A stretch of DNA of 34,922 bases from Lachnospiraceae bacterium (GCA_900770225.1 CAAGJU010000153.1:1-34922); one strand, 5' to 3'. Positions 1 to 7,144 are shown, counted from the stretch's first letter. Notes: generated by a model not told the origin, from the letters alone. Translations and numbers: made by a program.

Positions 1-580
1 CAAACTGCAGTCTGGCTGTATGTTTTTCTTCAAGCCATGCATCTGTGATTTCATGAAACTGGTGCTCAATGTTCTCATCCCGCTTTGACTGCGGCCGGTA
101 TTCATGCACCGTAAGGCCGTAATTCATCGCCGTATGGCAGGAAGATCTCACCTTGGCGCAGCGGCCTCCCTGCATCGACCAGGTCTGTACACCGAAGACC
201 GCTTCCTCGCCGCACTTAAAGCAGCCCAGTCCTTCTGCCTGGTACTCCGGTATATGGGTTTCATTGGTCATCAGAAAAACCAGATGTTTTCGCTCTGCCG
301 CCGCAAAGGATCGAAGCATCTCCAGTATCTTTGGAAAACTCTCTGCTGCACAAATCGGATCCCCGCAGACTACGATCGTATGCCCAGACCGCGCAAAGCT
401 TACCAGACCTTCCGGATTCTCGGAAAACAGCCATTCCTTATCCGGCTCCAGAGCCAGATACGCCAGAGAATTTTCCGCGTACTTTCTCAGATACGACAAT
501 GCCCGATTCCATTCTTCCGGAGAGGCTGACGCAGCCGCGGCTGTTTCAAATCCGAAGCTGTCCGATTCTATCCTGCTCAT
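1..580 (-). CDS. DUF2156-type protein (phosphatidylglycerol lysyltransferase C-domain-like), partial
   Basis: An open frame on the minus strand runs from an ATG at 580 through the left edge with no stop, giving 193 visible residues, so the C-terminus is missing. The visible protein has a hydrophobic stretch containing VVCGDPICA, then FLMTNE, GCFKCGEEAVF, and a basic GGRCAKVRSSCHTA segment followed by GLTVHEY. That pattern is typical of the acetyltransferase-like DUF2156 fold, which also forms the catalytic end of MprF-type aminoacyl-phosphatidylglycerol synthases. No membrane segments are visible, so this would be the stand-alone soluble form and its substrate is unknown. An in-frame ATG at 589 is an alternative start; the AGAAG upstream is spaced better for 580. 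The family call comes from motif memory, not a search. Confidence 0.6.
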   Translation of the reverse strand, partial: MSRIESDSFGFETAAAASASPEEWNRALSYLRKYAENSLAYLALEPDKEWLFSENPEGLVSFARSGHTIVVCGDPICAAESFPKILEMLRSFAAAERKHLVFLMTNETHIPEYQAEGLGCFKCGEEAVFGVQTWSMQGGRCAKVRSSCHTAMNYGLTVHEYRPQSKRDENIEHQFHEITDAWLEEKHTARLQF

Positions 581-610
581 CTTTATCATCTTCTTTCATA
601 TAAATGATAC

Positions 611-642
611 AGGTGTCATAAGTATGATAACAGTGTCAATAA
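611..642. repeat. 32-bp repeat, copy 1 (identical to 7145-7176)
   Basis: This 32-bp block is identical to 7145-7176 and shares an 18-bp core (GTGTCATAAGTATGATAA) with the reverse strand at 4453-4470. Inside it the hexamer GTGTCA occurs twice in direct orientation, 20 bp apart. It lies 31 bp upstream of the DUF2156 start codon, so it could be an operator, but the copy at 4453 lies between two convergent genes, which suggests a dispersed repeat instead. Confidence 0.65.
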
Positions 643-678
643 GTCATCATCATATCATGAAAGATCAAAAAGCATAGT

Positions 679-723
679 TTAACGTATCAGATAGTTACAT
701 TTTTATAAAATCTGATACGTTAA
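679..723. repeat. 14-bp perfect inverted repeat with 17-nt loop
   Basis: TTAACGTATCAGAT at 679-692 is the exact reverse complement of 710-723. There is no T-run beside it, so it is not a standard terminator. It lies between the DUF2156 gene and the sirtuin remnant and may be an operator or a small mobile-element relic. Confidence 0.6.
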
Positions 724-802
724 GTATTAATATTTGATGATCACCGGTGTATTAGCTTCTTGTCAACATCAATTTATATTTTGAAGCCAGACGCCTCATT
801 TT

Positions 803-969
803 CTAAAACAGTTTCTGCAGTACTTGCCCGATATCCCCGTCAATGCACACCGCTCTCTTTGCAATCTCCTCCGGACAGTACGCCTCTCCCTTATTGATGC
901 AGACGTAGAATGCATTTTATTCTCGCTGGTGTACTGCCAGAAAGGATATTTGATAATCACAGGGGTATT
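803..969 (-). pseudogene. Decayed 3' fragment of a second class M-like sirtuin gene
   Basis: Read on the minus strand, 969 to about 924 encodes NTPVIIKYPFWQYT. After a one-base frameshift near 910 it continues AFYVCINKGEAYCPEEIAKRAVCIDGDIGQVLQKLF and ends in a TAG at 805-803. This closely follows the last 59 residues of the intact sirtuin at 2526-3479 (NTPVIIKYPFWQYT ... DGDIAEILYTLHQ). Homology is lost just upstream of NTP, so only the C-terminal end survives. It is a clear relic: truncated at its 5' side and frameshifted. It is a diverged copy (many silent differences), so it is not a very recent duplication. Confidence 0.88.
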
Positions 970-1013
970 TTGTTTATTGCGCGCCAGACAAGTTCTTTGA
1001 TAACTACCAGATG

Positions 1014-1041
1014 AGATTGTGAACGCACGCGTTCACAATCT
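1014..1041. repeat. 12-bp perfect hairpin downstream of the ATPase gene
   Basis: AGATTGTGAACG (1014-1025) pairs perfectly with CGTTCACAATCT (1030-1041) around a 4-nt loop. It sits about 40 bp past the stop codon of the minus-strand ATPase. A U-tract is absent, so it may act as a processing or transcript-stabilising hairpin or a weak terminator. Confidence 0.55.
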
Positions 1042-1079
1042 TACCGTTTCAAAACAAGACATAGCTTTTCCACTGCCTG

Positions 1080-2369
1080 TTACATCTCCAGGCTGTTTTC
1101 GTTCAGAAGGAAATCATAAATCGACATGATCGTAATCCCCTGTTCATTTCTCCAAAGCGGCGAATTCGTACCCGTAATGATGATCTTCTTAAACGAATCA
1201 GATACTCGAATCAATGATTCCTGTTCCTGGTTCAGCTTCTCCTGATCCGGAATTGCAAAAGCAGACTGCAGATAATAGCGTCTGCTGCCTTTATTGGCGA
1301 TAAAATCTATCTCAAGTTTCTTACTGATATGTGAATCGTTCTCAATCACGCGAATCGGAACCACTCCTACATCGACAGAATATCCGCGATATAACAGTTC
1401 ATTGTAAATCACATTCTCCATCAGATGCGTTTCTTCAAACTGCCGGAATCCGAGAAATGCATTCCTTAATCCGATATCTGCATAATAATATTTCACTGGT
1501 GTAGAGATGTATTTTCTTCCTTTGACATCATATCGTTCCGCTTTGGAAATCAAGCCGGCATCCTGAAGATACGTAAGATATTCCGCAATCGTAGGAGACG
1601 AAATGCCCTTCATCCCGGAACTTTTGAAGGTATCAGAAATCCTTTGAGGATTCGTCAGTGATCCGACAGATGACGCAATGACTTTCATCAATTCTTCCAT
1701 ACCTGTCAGATTTTTTACATCATATCTTTCCCGAATGTCACGCAGATAAATTTCTTTGTTCAGAGAATTCAGATACTGAATTTTCTGTTCATCACTATGC
1801 AGTGAAAGAATATGCGGCATTCCTCCGTAAAGCAGGTACTCCCGCCAGGCATCTTCCTTTGATTGATTAACTGCAGAATGGTACTCAGAAAACGATAACG
1901 GTAAGATATGGACTTCATCACCTCTTCCACGAAACTCCGTCAGCACATCTGTTGCAAGCAGTTTTGAATTACTGCCAGTAACATACACGTCTATATTATC
2001 CCTTCTCAACAATCCGTTCAGAACGCCGTATAATTTAACATTCGTATCTTTCTGCTTCAGCTCTTCTTTAGAAATCGCGAGCTGTATCTCATCCAGCAAA
2101 ATATAGTAGTGTTCTGAAGAATTGTGGATTTTTTCTTTCAGAAATGTATACAGCTTCTCCGGATCACGGTATTCACTGTTATCAATATCATCAAGCGAAA
2201 GCATAATAATATGATCCTCAGATACACCGTTTTCTATTAAATAATGATAGAACAGATTAAACAGCAATACTGACTTTCCAGATCTTCTGACACCAGTGAC
2301 AACCTTGATCATCTTGTTGCCAATTCTGGATATCAATCTGTCCAGATATTTCTGTCGTTGAATGATCAT
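1080..2369 (-). CDS. AAA_14/DUF4143 ATP-binding protein
   Basis: A 429-residue protein of the AAA-ATPase plus DUF4143 family. A P-loop GVRRSGKS is at residues 26-33, a Walker B-like YYILLDEIQ near residue 93, and a sensor-like VYVTGSNS follows. The C-terminal part has EIDFIA ... YYLQSA, the degenerate PD-(D/E)XK nuclease-like signature typical of DUF4143. The ATG at 2369 is preferred because TTGGAGGAACTT directly precedes it; a longer TTG start at 2381 would bury this site. Members are common in bacterial and archaeal accessory DNA and their biological role is not established. The gene looks clearly AT-richer than the sugar genes nearby and lies between the intact sirtuin and the sirtuin relic, which suggests acquisition by transfer. 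Confidence 0.88.
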   Translation of the reverse strand: MIIQRQKYLDRLISRIGNKMIKVVTGVRRSGKSVLLFNLFYHYLIENGVSEDHIIMLSLDDIDNSEYRDPEKLYTFLKEKIHNSSEHYYILLDEIQLAISKEELKQKDTNVKLYGVLNGLLRRDNIDVYVTGSNSKLLATDVLTEFRGRGDEVHILPLSFSEYHSAVNQSKEDAWREYLLYGGMPHILSLHSDEQKIQYLNSLNKEIYLRDIRERYDVKNLTGMEELMKVIASSVGSLTNPQRISDTFKSSGMKGISSPTIAEYLTYLQDAGLISKAERYDVKGRKYISTPVKYYYADIGLRNAFLGFRQFEETHLMENVIYNELLYRGYSVDVGVVPIRVIENDSHISKKLEIDFIANKGSRRYYLQSAFAIPDQEKLNQEQESLIRVSDSFKKIIITGTNSPLWRNEQGITIMSIYDFLLNENSLEM

Positions 2370-2525
2370 AAGTTCCTCCAATTTTTTTTTTAAGTCTAAT
2401 TACCGATTTTCTAAAAATAGAATAGAGCTTCCAATCATCACTTTCAACATTGAATTTCAGATTTTTGGTAAAATTGCATTTTTTCTAAAACAAGTACCGG
2501 GTAAGGTACGGACCACAAGAGTCTA

Positions 2526-3479
2526 TTATGAAACTTTCTGATGCAACGTATAGAGTATCTCTGCGATATCCCCATCAATGCATACAGATCTCTTCTTAAT
2601 CTCCTCCGGGCAGTACGCCTCACCCTTATTGAGACAGGCATAAAACGCCTTCGGATTCTGCTGCGTGTACTGCCAGAACGGATACTTGATGATGACCGGG
2701 GTATTCATACCGACGCCGAGCTCCAGATAGAGGATCCGCATATTCTCATGACGGCGGGTGAAATTACGATATCTGTTCAGCGCCGCATACCAGCCGTCAT
2801 CCTGTACAAATGTGTCGTCGCAGCGGAGATTCATCGTCATGTCGCTGCCGTCATCCGGACATTTCGGGATCAGTTCCGTCGGCACACGCATCTGGAGTTT
2901 TCCGCCTTCCGGCACCTGAAAAATACCATGTTCGTCGTGCACAAACCCCTGGGCTTCCATCATGCGCATAATGATCTCTTCGTTATCGTACGTTTTCTTA
3001 ATTCGTGGATTGACACTCTGCAGGAGGCCGTAATCTCCCTGCGTGTAAAAAAGCCTTTTTTTGTCGAATCCTGCGAGCTGAAACTGGTGATCCACATTGG
3101 TCGTCAGTACGAAGTAATCCCTGTCCTTGACCAGAGAGAGAAGCGTGGGGTAGACATCGGAAGGGGCTTTTACATAGCGGTTGTAGTAGATATGCCGGCT
3201 CCACCACGCCCAGTAGGTCTCCTGATCCTCAAAGGGATAGAAACCGCCGGAGTACATATCCTGAATACCATACTTTTCTGCAAAATCGCTGAAGTATTTG
3301 TGAAAACGTTCGCCGGCATAGGTGAAACCGGCGGCCGTAGAAAGACCGGCGCCTGCCCCGATGAGCACAGCCTCGGCCTGATCCAGGTGCTCATTGAGAA
3401 TCCTGATCTGCTCGCTCGAATCCTTTGTGATACCTTCGCTTATTCTTCCTGAATTTCCTGAACCAAATATTCTGAACAT
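2526..3479 (-). CDS. Class M-like sirtuin (SirTM-type, putative protein ADP-ribosyltransferase)
   Basis: A 317-residue Sir2-fold protein. NAD-binding GAGAGLS is at residues 41-47 and TTNVDHQF at 126-133. The position of the catalytic deacetylase histidine is occupied by Gln in FYTQGDYG (Q147). This substitution, together with DMYSGGFYPF and LELGVGMNTPVIIKYPFW, matches the SirTM group described in Firmicutes and fungi, which ADP-ribosylates lipoylated carrier proteins rather than deacetylating. The zinc-ribbon CxxC pairs are absent; only one Cys remains in IPKCPDDG. No macrodomain hydrolase, GcvH-like protein or lipoate ligase, the usual SirTM partners, is encoded in the window. GGGGAGG lies 5 bases upstream of the ATG. 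The class assignment is from motifs; target and activity are inferred. Confidence 0.8.
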   Translation of the reverse strand: MFRIFGSGNSGRISEGITKDSSEQIRILNEHLDQAEAVLIGAGAGLSTAAGFTYAGERFHKYFSDFAEKYGIQDMYSGGFYPFEDQETYWAWWSRHIYYNRYVKAPSDVYPTLLSLVKDRDYFVLTTNVDHQFQLAGFDKKRLFYTQGDYGLLQSVNPRIKKTYDNEEIIMRMMEAQGFVHDEHGIFQVPEGGKLQMRVPTELIPKCPDDGSDMTMNLRCDDTFVQDDGWYAALNRYRNFTRRHENMRILYLELGVGMNTPVIIKYPFWQYTQQNPKAFYACLNKGEAYCPEEIKKRSVCIDGDIAEILYTLHQKVS

Positions 3480-3525
3480 GGCTGCCTCCCCGTACTATCC
3501 TTCGTTGTCTGTACTTTATAATTGA

Positions 3526-3554
3526 AATATACATTGTTACATTATAATTGTCAA
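3526..3554 (-). promoter_or_regulatory. Sigma-A-type promoter of the sirtuin gene
   Basis: On the minus strand a perfect -35 TTGACA (3554-3549) is separated by 17 bp from -10 TATATT (3531-3526), 47 bp upstream of the sirtuin ATG. The surrounding DNA is very AT-rich, with ATTGT/ACAAT half-sites on both sides of the promoter that could bind a repressor. Confidence 0.75.
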
Positions 3555-3631
3555 TATAAATATTACAATTAAAAAACGCCGTTTCATCCGTTTTCTTCGG
3601 AAATCGTATGTGTTATATGGGTGAATGGATA

Positions 3632-3640
3632 TGCTATAAT
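3632..3640 (+). promoter_or_regulatory. Extended -10 promoter (TGCTATAAT) of the flavin reductase
   Basis: TGCTATAAT at 3632-3640 is a consensus extended -10; no good -35 is visible. Transcription would start near 3647 and give a leader of about 145 nt before the ATG at 3791. The same TGCTATAAT occurs upstream of the sugar-binding protein gene. Confidence 0.6.
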
Positions 3641-3657
3641 TTACGCGATCAGAGAGT

Positions 3658-3693
3658 CACAGCCGATCACGAAGTGATCAGGTGTGGCGAACG
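3658..3693 (+). promoter_or_regulatory. Leader hairpin followed by GTGTGGCGAACG
   Basis: 3658-3670 pairs with 3674-3686 around a GAA triloop: 13 positions with two mismatches, and the inner GATCAC/GTGATC is perfect. The hairpin's right side runs into GTGTGGCGAACG (3682-3693), a 12-mer that recurs on the minus strand at 10069-10058 directly after another hairpin. It would form about 12 nt into the predicted transcript, so a leader-RNA role is possible. It does not match a riboswitch class I can recognise. Confidence 0.5.
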
Positions 3694-3790
3694 CAAAATC
3701 ATTTCGAAAACGTCGATTGGGAAGGAATGAAATGGCAAAAACTGTCTGTCAGGCAGTATGAACAGTTACAAATTTCAGGAGGAAGAAATT

Positions 3791-4321
3791 ATGAAGAGAA
3801 AAATTGACATCAGAGAATATGGCAATCAGATTATTCAGGCGATCCCGAGAGGTGTTCTCCTGAATTCAAAGGCGGAGAAGTTTAACTCCATGGTGATCGG
3901 ATGGGGCGGCATCGGCACGAACTGGTCTCTTCCGGTATTTACCGTCTATGTGCGCGAGGGGCGTTTCACCAGACAGCAGCTTGATGCGAATCCGGAATTT
4001 ACGATCAGTATTCCTCTCAATGGCGTCAATACGAAAATCGCCCGTGTATGCGGGAGTAAGAGCGGCCGAAACATTGATAAAGTCGCTGAAGCCGGCCTGA
4101 CGCTCGAGGATCCGGAGACCAACAGCGTGCCCGGCATCCGTGAGTATCCGCTCACACTGGAATGCAGGGTTCTTTACAGACAGGAACAGAAGCTGGATCT
4201 CTATTCCGAAAAAGCTATGAAGTTTTACCCGCAGGATGTGGGCAGTGAAAATACCGGTGCCAACAAAGATCCGCACGTGATGTATATCGGAGAGATTGTC
4301 GACGCCTATATCATTGAGTAA
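3791..4321 (+). CDS. Flavin reductase family protein (flavoredoxin-like)
   Basis: A 176-residue protein of the FMN-binding split-barrel flavin reductase type. After an N-terminal strand, PRGVLLNSKAEKFNSMVIGWGGIGTNWSLPVFTVYVREGRFT matches the FMN-binding part of flavoredoxins, where backbone and Ser/Thr contacts hold FMN. It is followed by NPEFTISIPL and a dimer-strand region ending HVMYIGEIVDAYI. These proteins pass electrons from NAD(P)H or reduced carriers to FMN or small substrates in the cytosol. The ATG at 3791 is chosen because AGGAGG precedes it by 8 bases; a 33-bp longer frame has no such site. It is monocistronic, with its own promoter and terminator, divergent from the sirtuin. The physiological partner is unknown. 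Confidence 0.85.
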   Translation: MKRKIDIREYGNQIIQAIPRGVLLNSKAEKFNSMVIGWGGIGTNWSLPVFTVYVREGRFTRQQLDANPEFTISIPLNGVNTKIARVCGSKSGRNIDKVAEAGLTLEDPETNSVPGIREYPLTLECRVLYRQEQKLDLYSEKAMKFYPQDVGSENTGANKDPHVMYIGEIVDAYIIE

Positions 4322-4334
4322 AGCAAGACGACAG

Positions 4335-4386
4335 AACCGGATTACTGCTATGCATTTCAGCATTAGCGGCAATCCGGTTTTATCAT
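4335..4386 (+). terminator. Rho-independent terminator of the flavin reductase
   Basis: AACCGGATT at 4335-4343 pairs with AATCCGGTT at 4371-4379, with further pairing inside the loop, followed by a T-rich tail (TTATCATTTTT). It begins 13 bp after the stop codon. Confidence 0.75.
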
Positions 4387-4452
4387 TTTTATCTGAATCA
4401 CAGATAGAGAGTTCGAGATGAGGGAGGAGCGCAGGAGCACGTAGCGATCCGA

Positions 4453-4470
4453 TTATCATACTTATGACAC
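4453..4470 (-). repeat. 18-bp partial copy of the GTGTCA repeat
   Basis: On the minus strand this reads GTGTCATAAGTATGATAA, identical to the first part of the repeats at 611 and 7145. It lies between the 3' ends of two convergent genes, so it cannot be a simple promoter element here. Confidence 0.55.
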
Positions 4471-4509
4471 TTACATCATAGAATATCAGCATGTAAGCGT
4501 AGCTGCTGT

Positions 4510-5145
4510 CTACTGCACCTGTCTTACAACGTCCAGCATTTCTTCCAGGGTTAATGGCTGATCCCCGGCTGTAACGGCATAGGAACATCCGCCGTTTTCC
4601 CAGGTCGCGACGGACCAGGTGTCATTGTTTCCCTTCAACGTGACAGAGATATTTCCCACGTTCTCTGGCTGCTCATTCTCATAAACGTTGTAATCTCCAC
4701 TGATATCTTCGTTACCTTCTGCTTTTCGCACAGAATAAACCTGTTCCGCATTCTGGTTTGCATACTGCACTTCGATCATGCCATCGATGAAAAAAAATGA
4801 CTGCTGATAAGAGTCGCCTGCGTCGGGCACGGTAATATCAAAACCGGCTCTGTCTTCCGCTTCTTCCAGACTGGAGAATTCTTCAATCGGGGATCCGGCC
4901 ACGGGATTAGCTGACGATGTATCACCGGCTTCTCTGATGCCTGACAGACGGATGCCGGTAAAGATAAATACCAGACAGGCTGCGATTGCTGCTGCCGCAT
5001 AGATCTGTTTTCTGAATCTGATCAGAACCGGTTTTCTGTTTGTATTTTTACGGGGTTCAGCGAAGGCAATCGCATCCTGGATATACTGGTCATCCACATC
5101 ATTGAGCGAACGGAAAATCTGTTTTGCTTTCTCTGTCTTATCCAT
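4510..5145 (-). CDS. Membrane-anchored DUF4367-like protein, likely regulator of the upstream ECF sigma factor
   Basis: A 211-residue protein with a short cytoplasmic N-terminus (MDKTEKAKQIFRSL), one transmembrane segment at about residues 48-67 (IYAAAAIAACLVFIFTGIRL), and an extracytoplasmic domain. SSLEEAEDRAGFDITVP begins that domain, which ends DISGDYNVYEN ... WENGGCSYAVTAGDQPLTLEEMLDVVRQVQ. This layout, encoded downstream of an ECF sigma factor, is typical of membrane anti-sigma or sigma-associated proteins carrying DUF4367. The outer domain is clearly paralogous to the lipoprotein at 6069-6656. An AGGAGGAACAGG run precedes the ATG. The anti-sigma role is inferred from position and topology; no zinc-finger anti-sigma motif is present. 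Confidence 0.75.
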   Translation of the reverse strand: MDKTEKAKQIFRSLNDVDDQYIQDAIAFAEPRKNTNRKPVLIRFRKQIYAAAAIAACLVFIFTGIRLSGIREAGDTSSANPVAGSPIEEFSSLEEAEDRAGFDITVPDAGDSYQQSFFFIDGMIEVQYANQNAEQVYSVRKAEGNEDISGDYNVYENEQPENVGNISVTLKGNNDTWSVATWENGGCSYAVTAGDQPLTLEEMLDVVRQVQ

Positions 5146-5197
5146 AAGTCAACCTGTTCCTCCTGCCATAAAGCTGCAGAAAACAGAAGCCTGAAGC

Positions 5198-5341
5198 TGG
5201 CCAGAATCAGCTTTCATTACGCGAGCAGAGAATTGGCCAGAATCTGCTTTCATTACGCGAGCAGAGAGTTGGCCAGAATCTGCTTTCATTACGCGAGCAG
5301 AGAGTTGGCCAGAATCTGCTTCCACTACGCGACCTGAGAGC
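5198..5341. repeat. Minisatellite: four 36-bp tandem units
   Basis: Four head-to-tail 36-bp units start at 5198, 5234, 5270 and 5306. Units 2 and 3 are identical, unit 1 differs slightly and unit 4 is degenerate at its end. Most units contain TCTGCT and AGCAGA arms that form a 6-bp stem, separated by the palindrome TGGCCA. The unit is a multiple of three. The minus strand stays open from an ATG at 5355, overlapping the sigma-factor stop, to a TGA at 5149, encoding a 68-residue peptide with 12-residue repeats (core ARVMKADSGQLS). Whether this peptide is made is unknown. Confidence 0.9.
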
Positions 5342-5344
5342 CGG

Positions 5345-5911
5345 TTAAAAAGCATACTGCTCGTCTTCCAGTATTTTTTTCAGCCGCTCACGGGAACGTG
5401 CCAGGGCCATTTTTACCTTGCTGTCACTGAATCCTCCTGCTTTTGCGATTTCATGAACGGAATCTCCAAACCAGTACCGCCGCATGAAAATATTCCGTGC
5501 TTCCGGTTTCAGTTCCCGAAGAAACGCATTCAGGATCCGGGTGAGTTCCTCACGGGCGATCGAATCCCAGACATCATCCTTTGCGGGAATGCATTCTGCC
5601 AGCTCGTCCAGGAGGAGCGGAACCTCCCCGTTTCCTCTCTTGGCCGTATGCATGGCATCATAGCGGTCCAGCGACAGATTTCTTGTGATTCTGGACAGGA
5701 ACGCCGAAAAAATGTCCGGCCTCGTCGGCGGGATCTGATTCCACGTTTTCAGATACGTGTCGTTCTCGCATTCCTCCGAATCTTCTTGGCTTTTTAGAAT
5801 TCCGTAGGCAATAGAGCGGAGGAGTTTGCCGTATTTCGTTCGGGTTTCCTGAATCGCCGACTCCGACCGGATCCAGTACAGATGTATGATTGACTGATCA
5901 TCCATAATCAT
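5345..5911 (-). CDS. ECF-type RNA polymerase sigma factor
   Basis: A 188-residue sigma-70 family protein of ECF size. Region 2 spans about residues 25-90 (SEECENDTYLKTWNQIPPTRPDIFSAFLSRITRNLSLDRYD). Region 4 spans about 120-180, with a helix-turn-helix in GDSVHEIAKAGGFSDSKVKMALARSRERLKKIL. It would redirect RNA polymerase to a small regulon in response to an envelope or extracellular signal. It sits between two DUF4367-like envelope proteins on the same strand, 157 bp after the lipoprotein gene and 199 bp before the membrane-anchored one. An in-frame ATG two codons downstream is an alternative start; neither has a strong ribosome binding site. Confidence 0.88.
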   Translation of the reverse strand: MIMDDQSIIHLYWIRSESAIQETRTKYGKLLRSIAYGILKSQEDSEECENDTYLKTWNQIPPTRPDIFSAFLSRITRNLSLDRYDAMHTAKRGNGEVPLLLDELAECIPAKDDVWDSIAREELTRILNAFLRELKPEARNIFMRRYWFGDSVHEIAKAGGFSDSKVKMALARSRERLKKILEDEQYAF

Positions 5912-6068
5912 TTCTCAGCTTTCTTCGGGAAATTTTCTCCGGGGTTCACAGCTCTCAGCGGTATTGCCAGATGTTCTCTGCAAATCACTGGTGTTTCACA
6001 GGCGCTCTGCGTGTCGGCGGAATGGTAAAGGAATGTCGCGGATCTTCAGGCAGCATCTGATCTGCAGC

Positions 6069-6656
6069 TCACTGCACAGCCTGAACGACAGCCGCCATAT
6101 CGTCAGCGGTCATCGGATGATACTCCGCATCAACGGCGTAGGAGTATCCGTCTGCATTCCATGTAGCCACGCTGATCGTATTTCCGTTTCCTTTTTCCGT
6201 GACGTCGACATCGCCGATATGGACAGTATTTACATTTGCATATTTATTATAATCGCCGCTGATATCCTCGTCAGTTTTTTCTTTGCGGACACGGAAACCT
6301 TCATCAATTTTGTCTTCTGTTTCGTTGGCGTTATTCGCAAAAATAACCTCGATCATCGAGGTATTCATGACCCGGATGATCTGATCCGGATAATCCTTCG
6401 GAGCTTCCGGCAGCGTGAGGTCAAATCCTGTCATGGCAGCAGCTTCTTTCATGCTGGATACTTCAGTGAATGGATCGGCGATGGACACCGCTGATGAACT
6501 GATTTCATTGCTGCCGGAAATCACGCTGGTACCGGAAGACGAGCTTTCTGTTGCAGCCTTCTGCGTGCCGCATGCGGTTAATGCCATCATGGATACGGTT
6601 AATGCGATAGTAAAAAATTTTCTGCTGTTTCTGAACATCATTGCTTTATCCGCCAT
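6069..6656 (-). CDS. DUF4367-like lipoprotein, paralogue of the protein at 4510-5145
   Basis: A 195-residue secreted lipoprotein. The signal sequence (FFTIALTVSMMALTACG) ends in a lipobox LTAC with the acylated Cys near residue 29. A Ser-rich linker follows, then a globular domain with MKEAAAMTGFDLTLPEAP and DISGDYNKYANV ... ISVATWNADGYSYAVDAEYHPMTADDMAAVVQAVQ. This domain aligns along its length with the outer domain of the membrane protein at 4510-5145. Being encoded directly upstream of the ECF sigma factor, it may be a co-sensor or decoy for the same signal; that is inference. Start choice between 6656 and the nearby downstream Met codons is not resolved by a ribosome binding site. Confidence 0.75.
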   Translation of the reverse strand: MADKAMMFRNSRKFFTIALTVSMMALTACGTQKAATESSSSGTSVISGSNEISSSAVSIADPFTEVSSMKEAAAMTGFDLTLPEAPKDYPDQIIRVMNTSMIEVIFANNANETEDKIDEGFRVRKEKTDEDISGDYNKYANVNTVHIGDVDVTEKGNGNTISVATWNADGYSYAVDAEYHPMTADDMAAVVQAVQ

Positions 6657-6937
6657 CTTTGTTCTGTTCTCATCATGAGAATTCGTTGGTACATGTTTTT
6701 GAAAATAGTGTCTTTTTTGCGATGGAAGGCATTCTCATCTTCGCCTTCACTTTATCAGACGGGAGATTTTCTGTCAGGTCACACATCTGGAAGAAATTTT
6801 TTGATGTTCACACATCCGGATGCAATTTTTTATCCGTTCCAGATCAGAAGACGGTGTATATCGTTCTGTGACCCGGACCGGAAAACGGACAACGCACAAC
6901 CGCGGCCCTGGTTGCTGCGGAACTTTCTTCCGTGTTG

Positions 6938-6975
6938 CAGATGCTTCGTGGTTCATAAAGCATCTGTGATATAAT
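6938..6975 (+). promoter_or_regulatory. Extended -10 (TGATATAAT) overlapped by a 9-bp inverted repeat
   Basis: TGATATAAT at 6967-6975 is a strong extended -10. Immediately upstream CAGATGCTT (6938-6946) and AAGCATCTG (6958-6966) form a perfect inverted repeat covering the -35 zone, a natural position for an operator. Transcripts would reach the amidohydrolase after a leader of about 240 nt. Confidence 0.5.
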
Positions 6976-7144
6976 TTCTGTCGCAAACGTATGTATTTTA
7001 ACAGCACTGTAAGGTATCAGGGATGACGGTTCCATCACTGTGCGATTTTCGCCGTCGGCATATTTGCGTCATTCAGGCCGGCAGTTTTCTGCGAGTATTA
7101 AATTCGGCATCTGTCTGCGTGTCGGCGTTTATATAGAAAGATAT

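Noticed and set aside
104..677. Overlapping plus-strand frames near the left edge
   Set aside because: They oppose the edge-truncated DUF2156 frame, which has protein-like composition and conserved motifs; the plus frames have neither.
2541..3452. 303-residue plus-strand frame opposite the sirtuin gene
   Set aside because: The sirtuin motifs on the minus strand are unambiguous, with a matching promoter and ribosome binding site. The antisense frame has no family features.
3647..3790. FMN riboswitch in the flavin reductase leader
   Set aside because: The conserved FMN-aptamer core segments are not present; only a single long hairpin and the GTGTGGCGAACG motif are seen.
5198..5341. Possible CRISPR array
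   Set aside because: The 36-bp units are directly adjacent with no unique spacers, and no cas genes are nearby.
5149..5355. 68-residue frame made of 12-residue repeats after the sigma factor
   Set aside because: Kept only as part of the minisatellite: openness follows from a 36-bp unit, and no independent sign of translation exists apart from overlap with the sigma stop codon.
6641..7038. Several 60-100 residue frames between the lipoprotein and the amidohydrolase
   Set aside because: No ribosome binding sites, no domain features and they overlap one another on both strands; the region looks regulatory.
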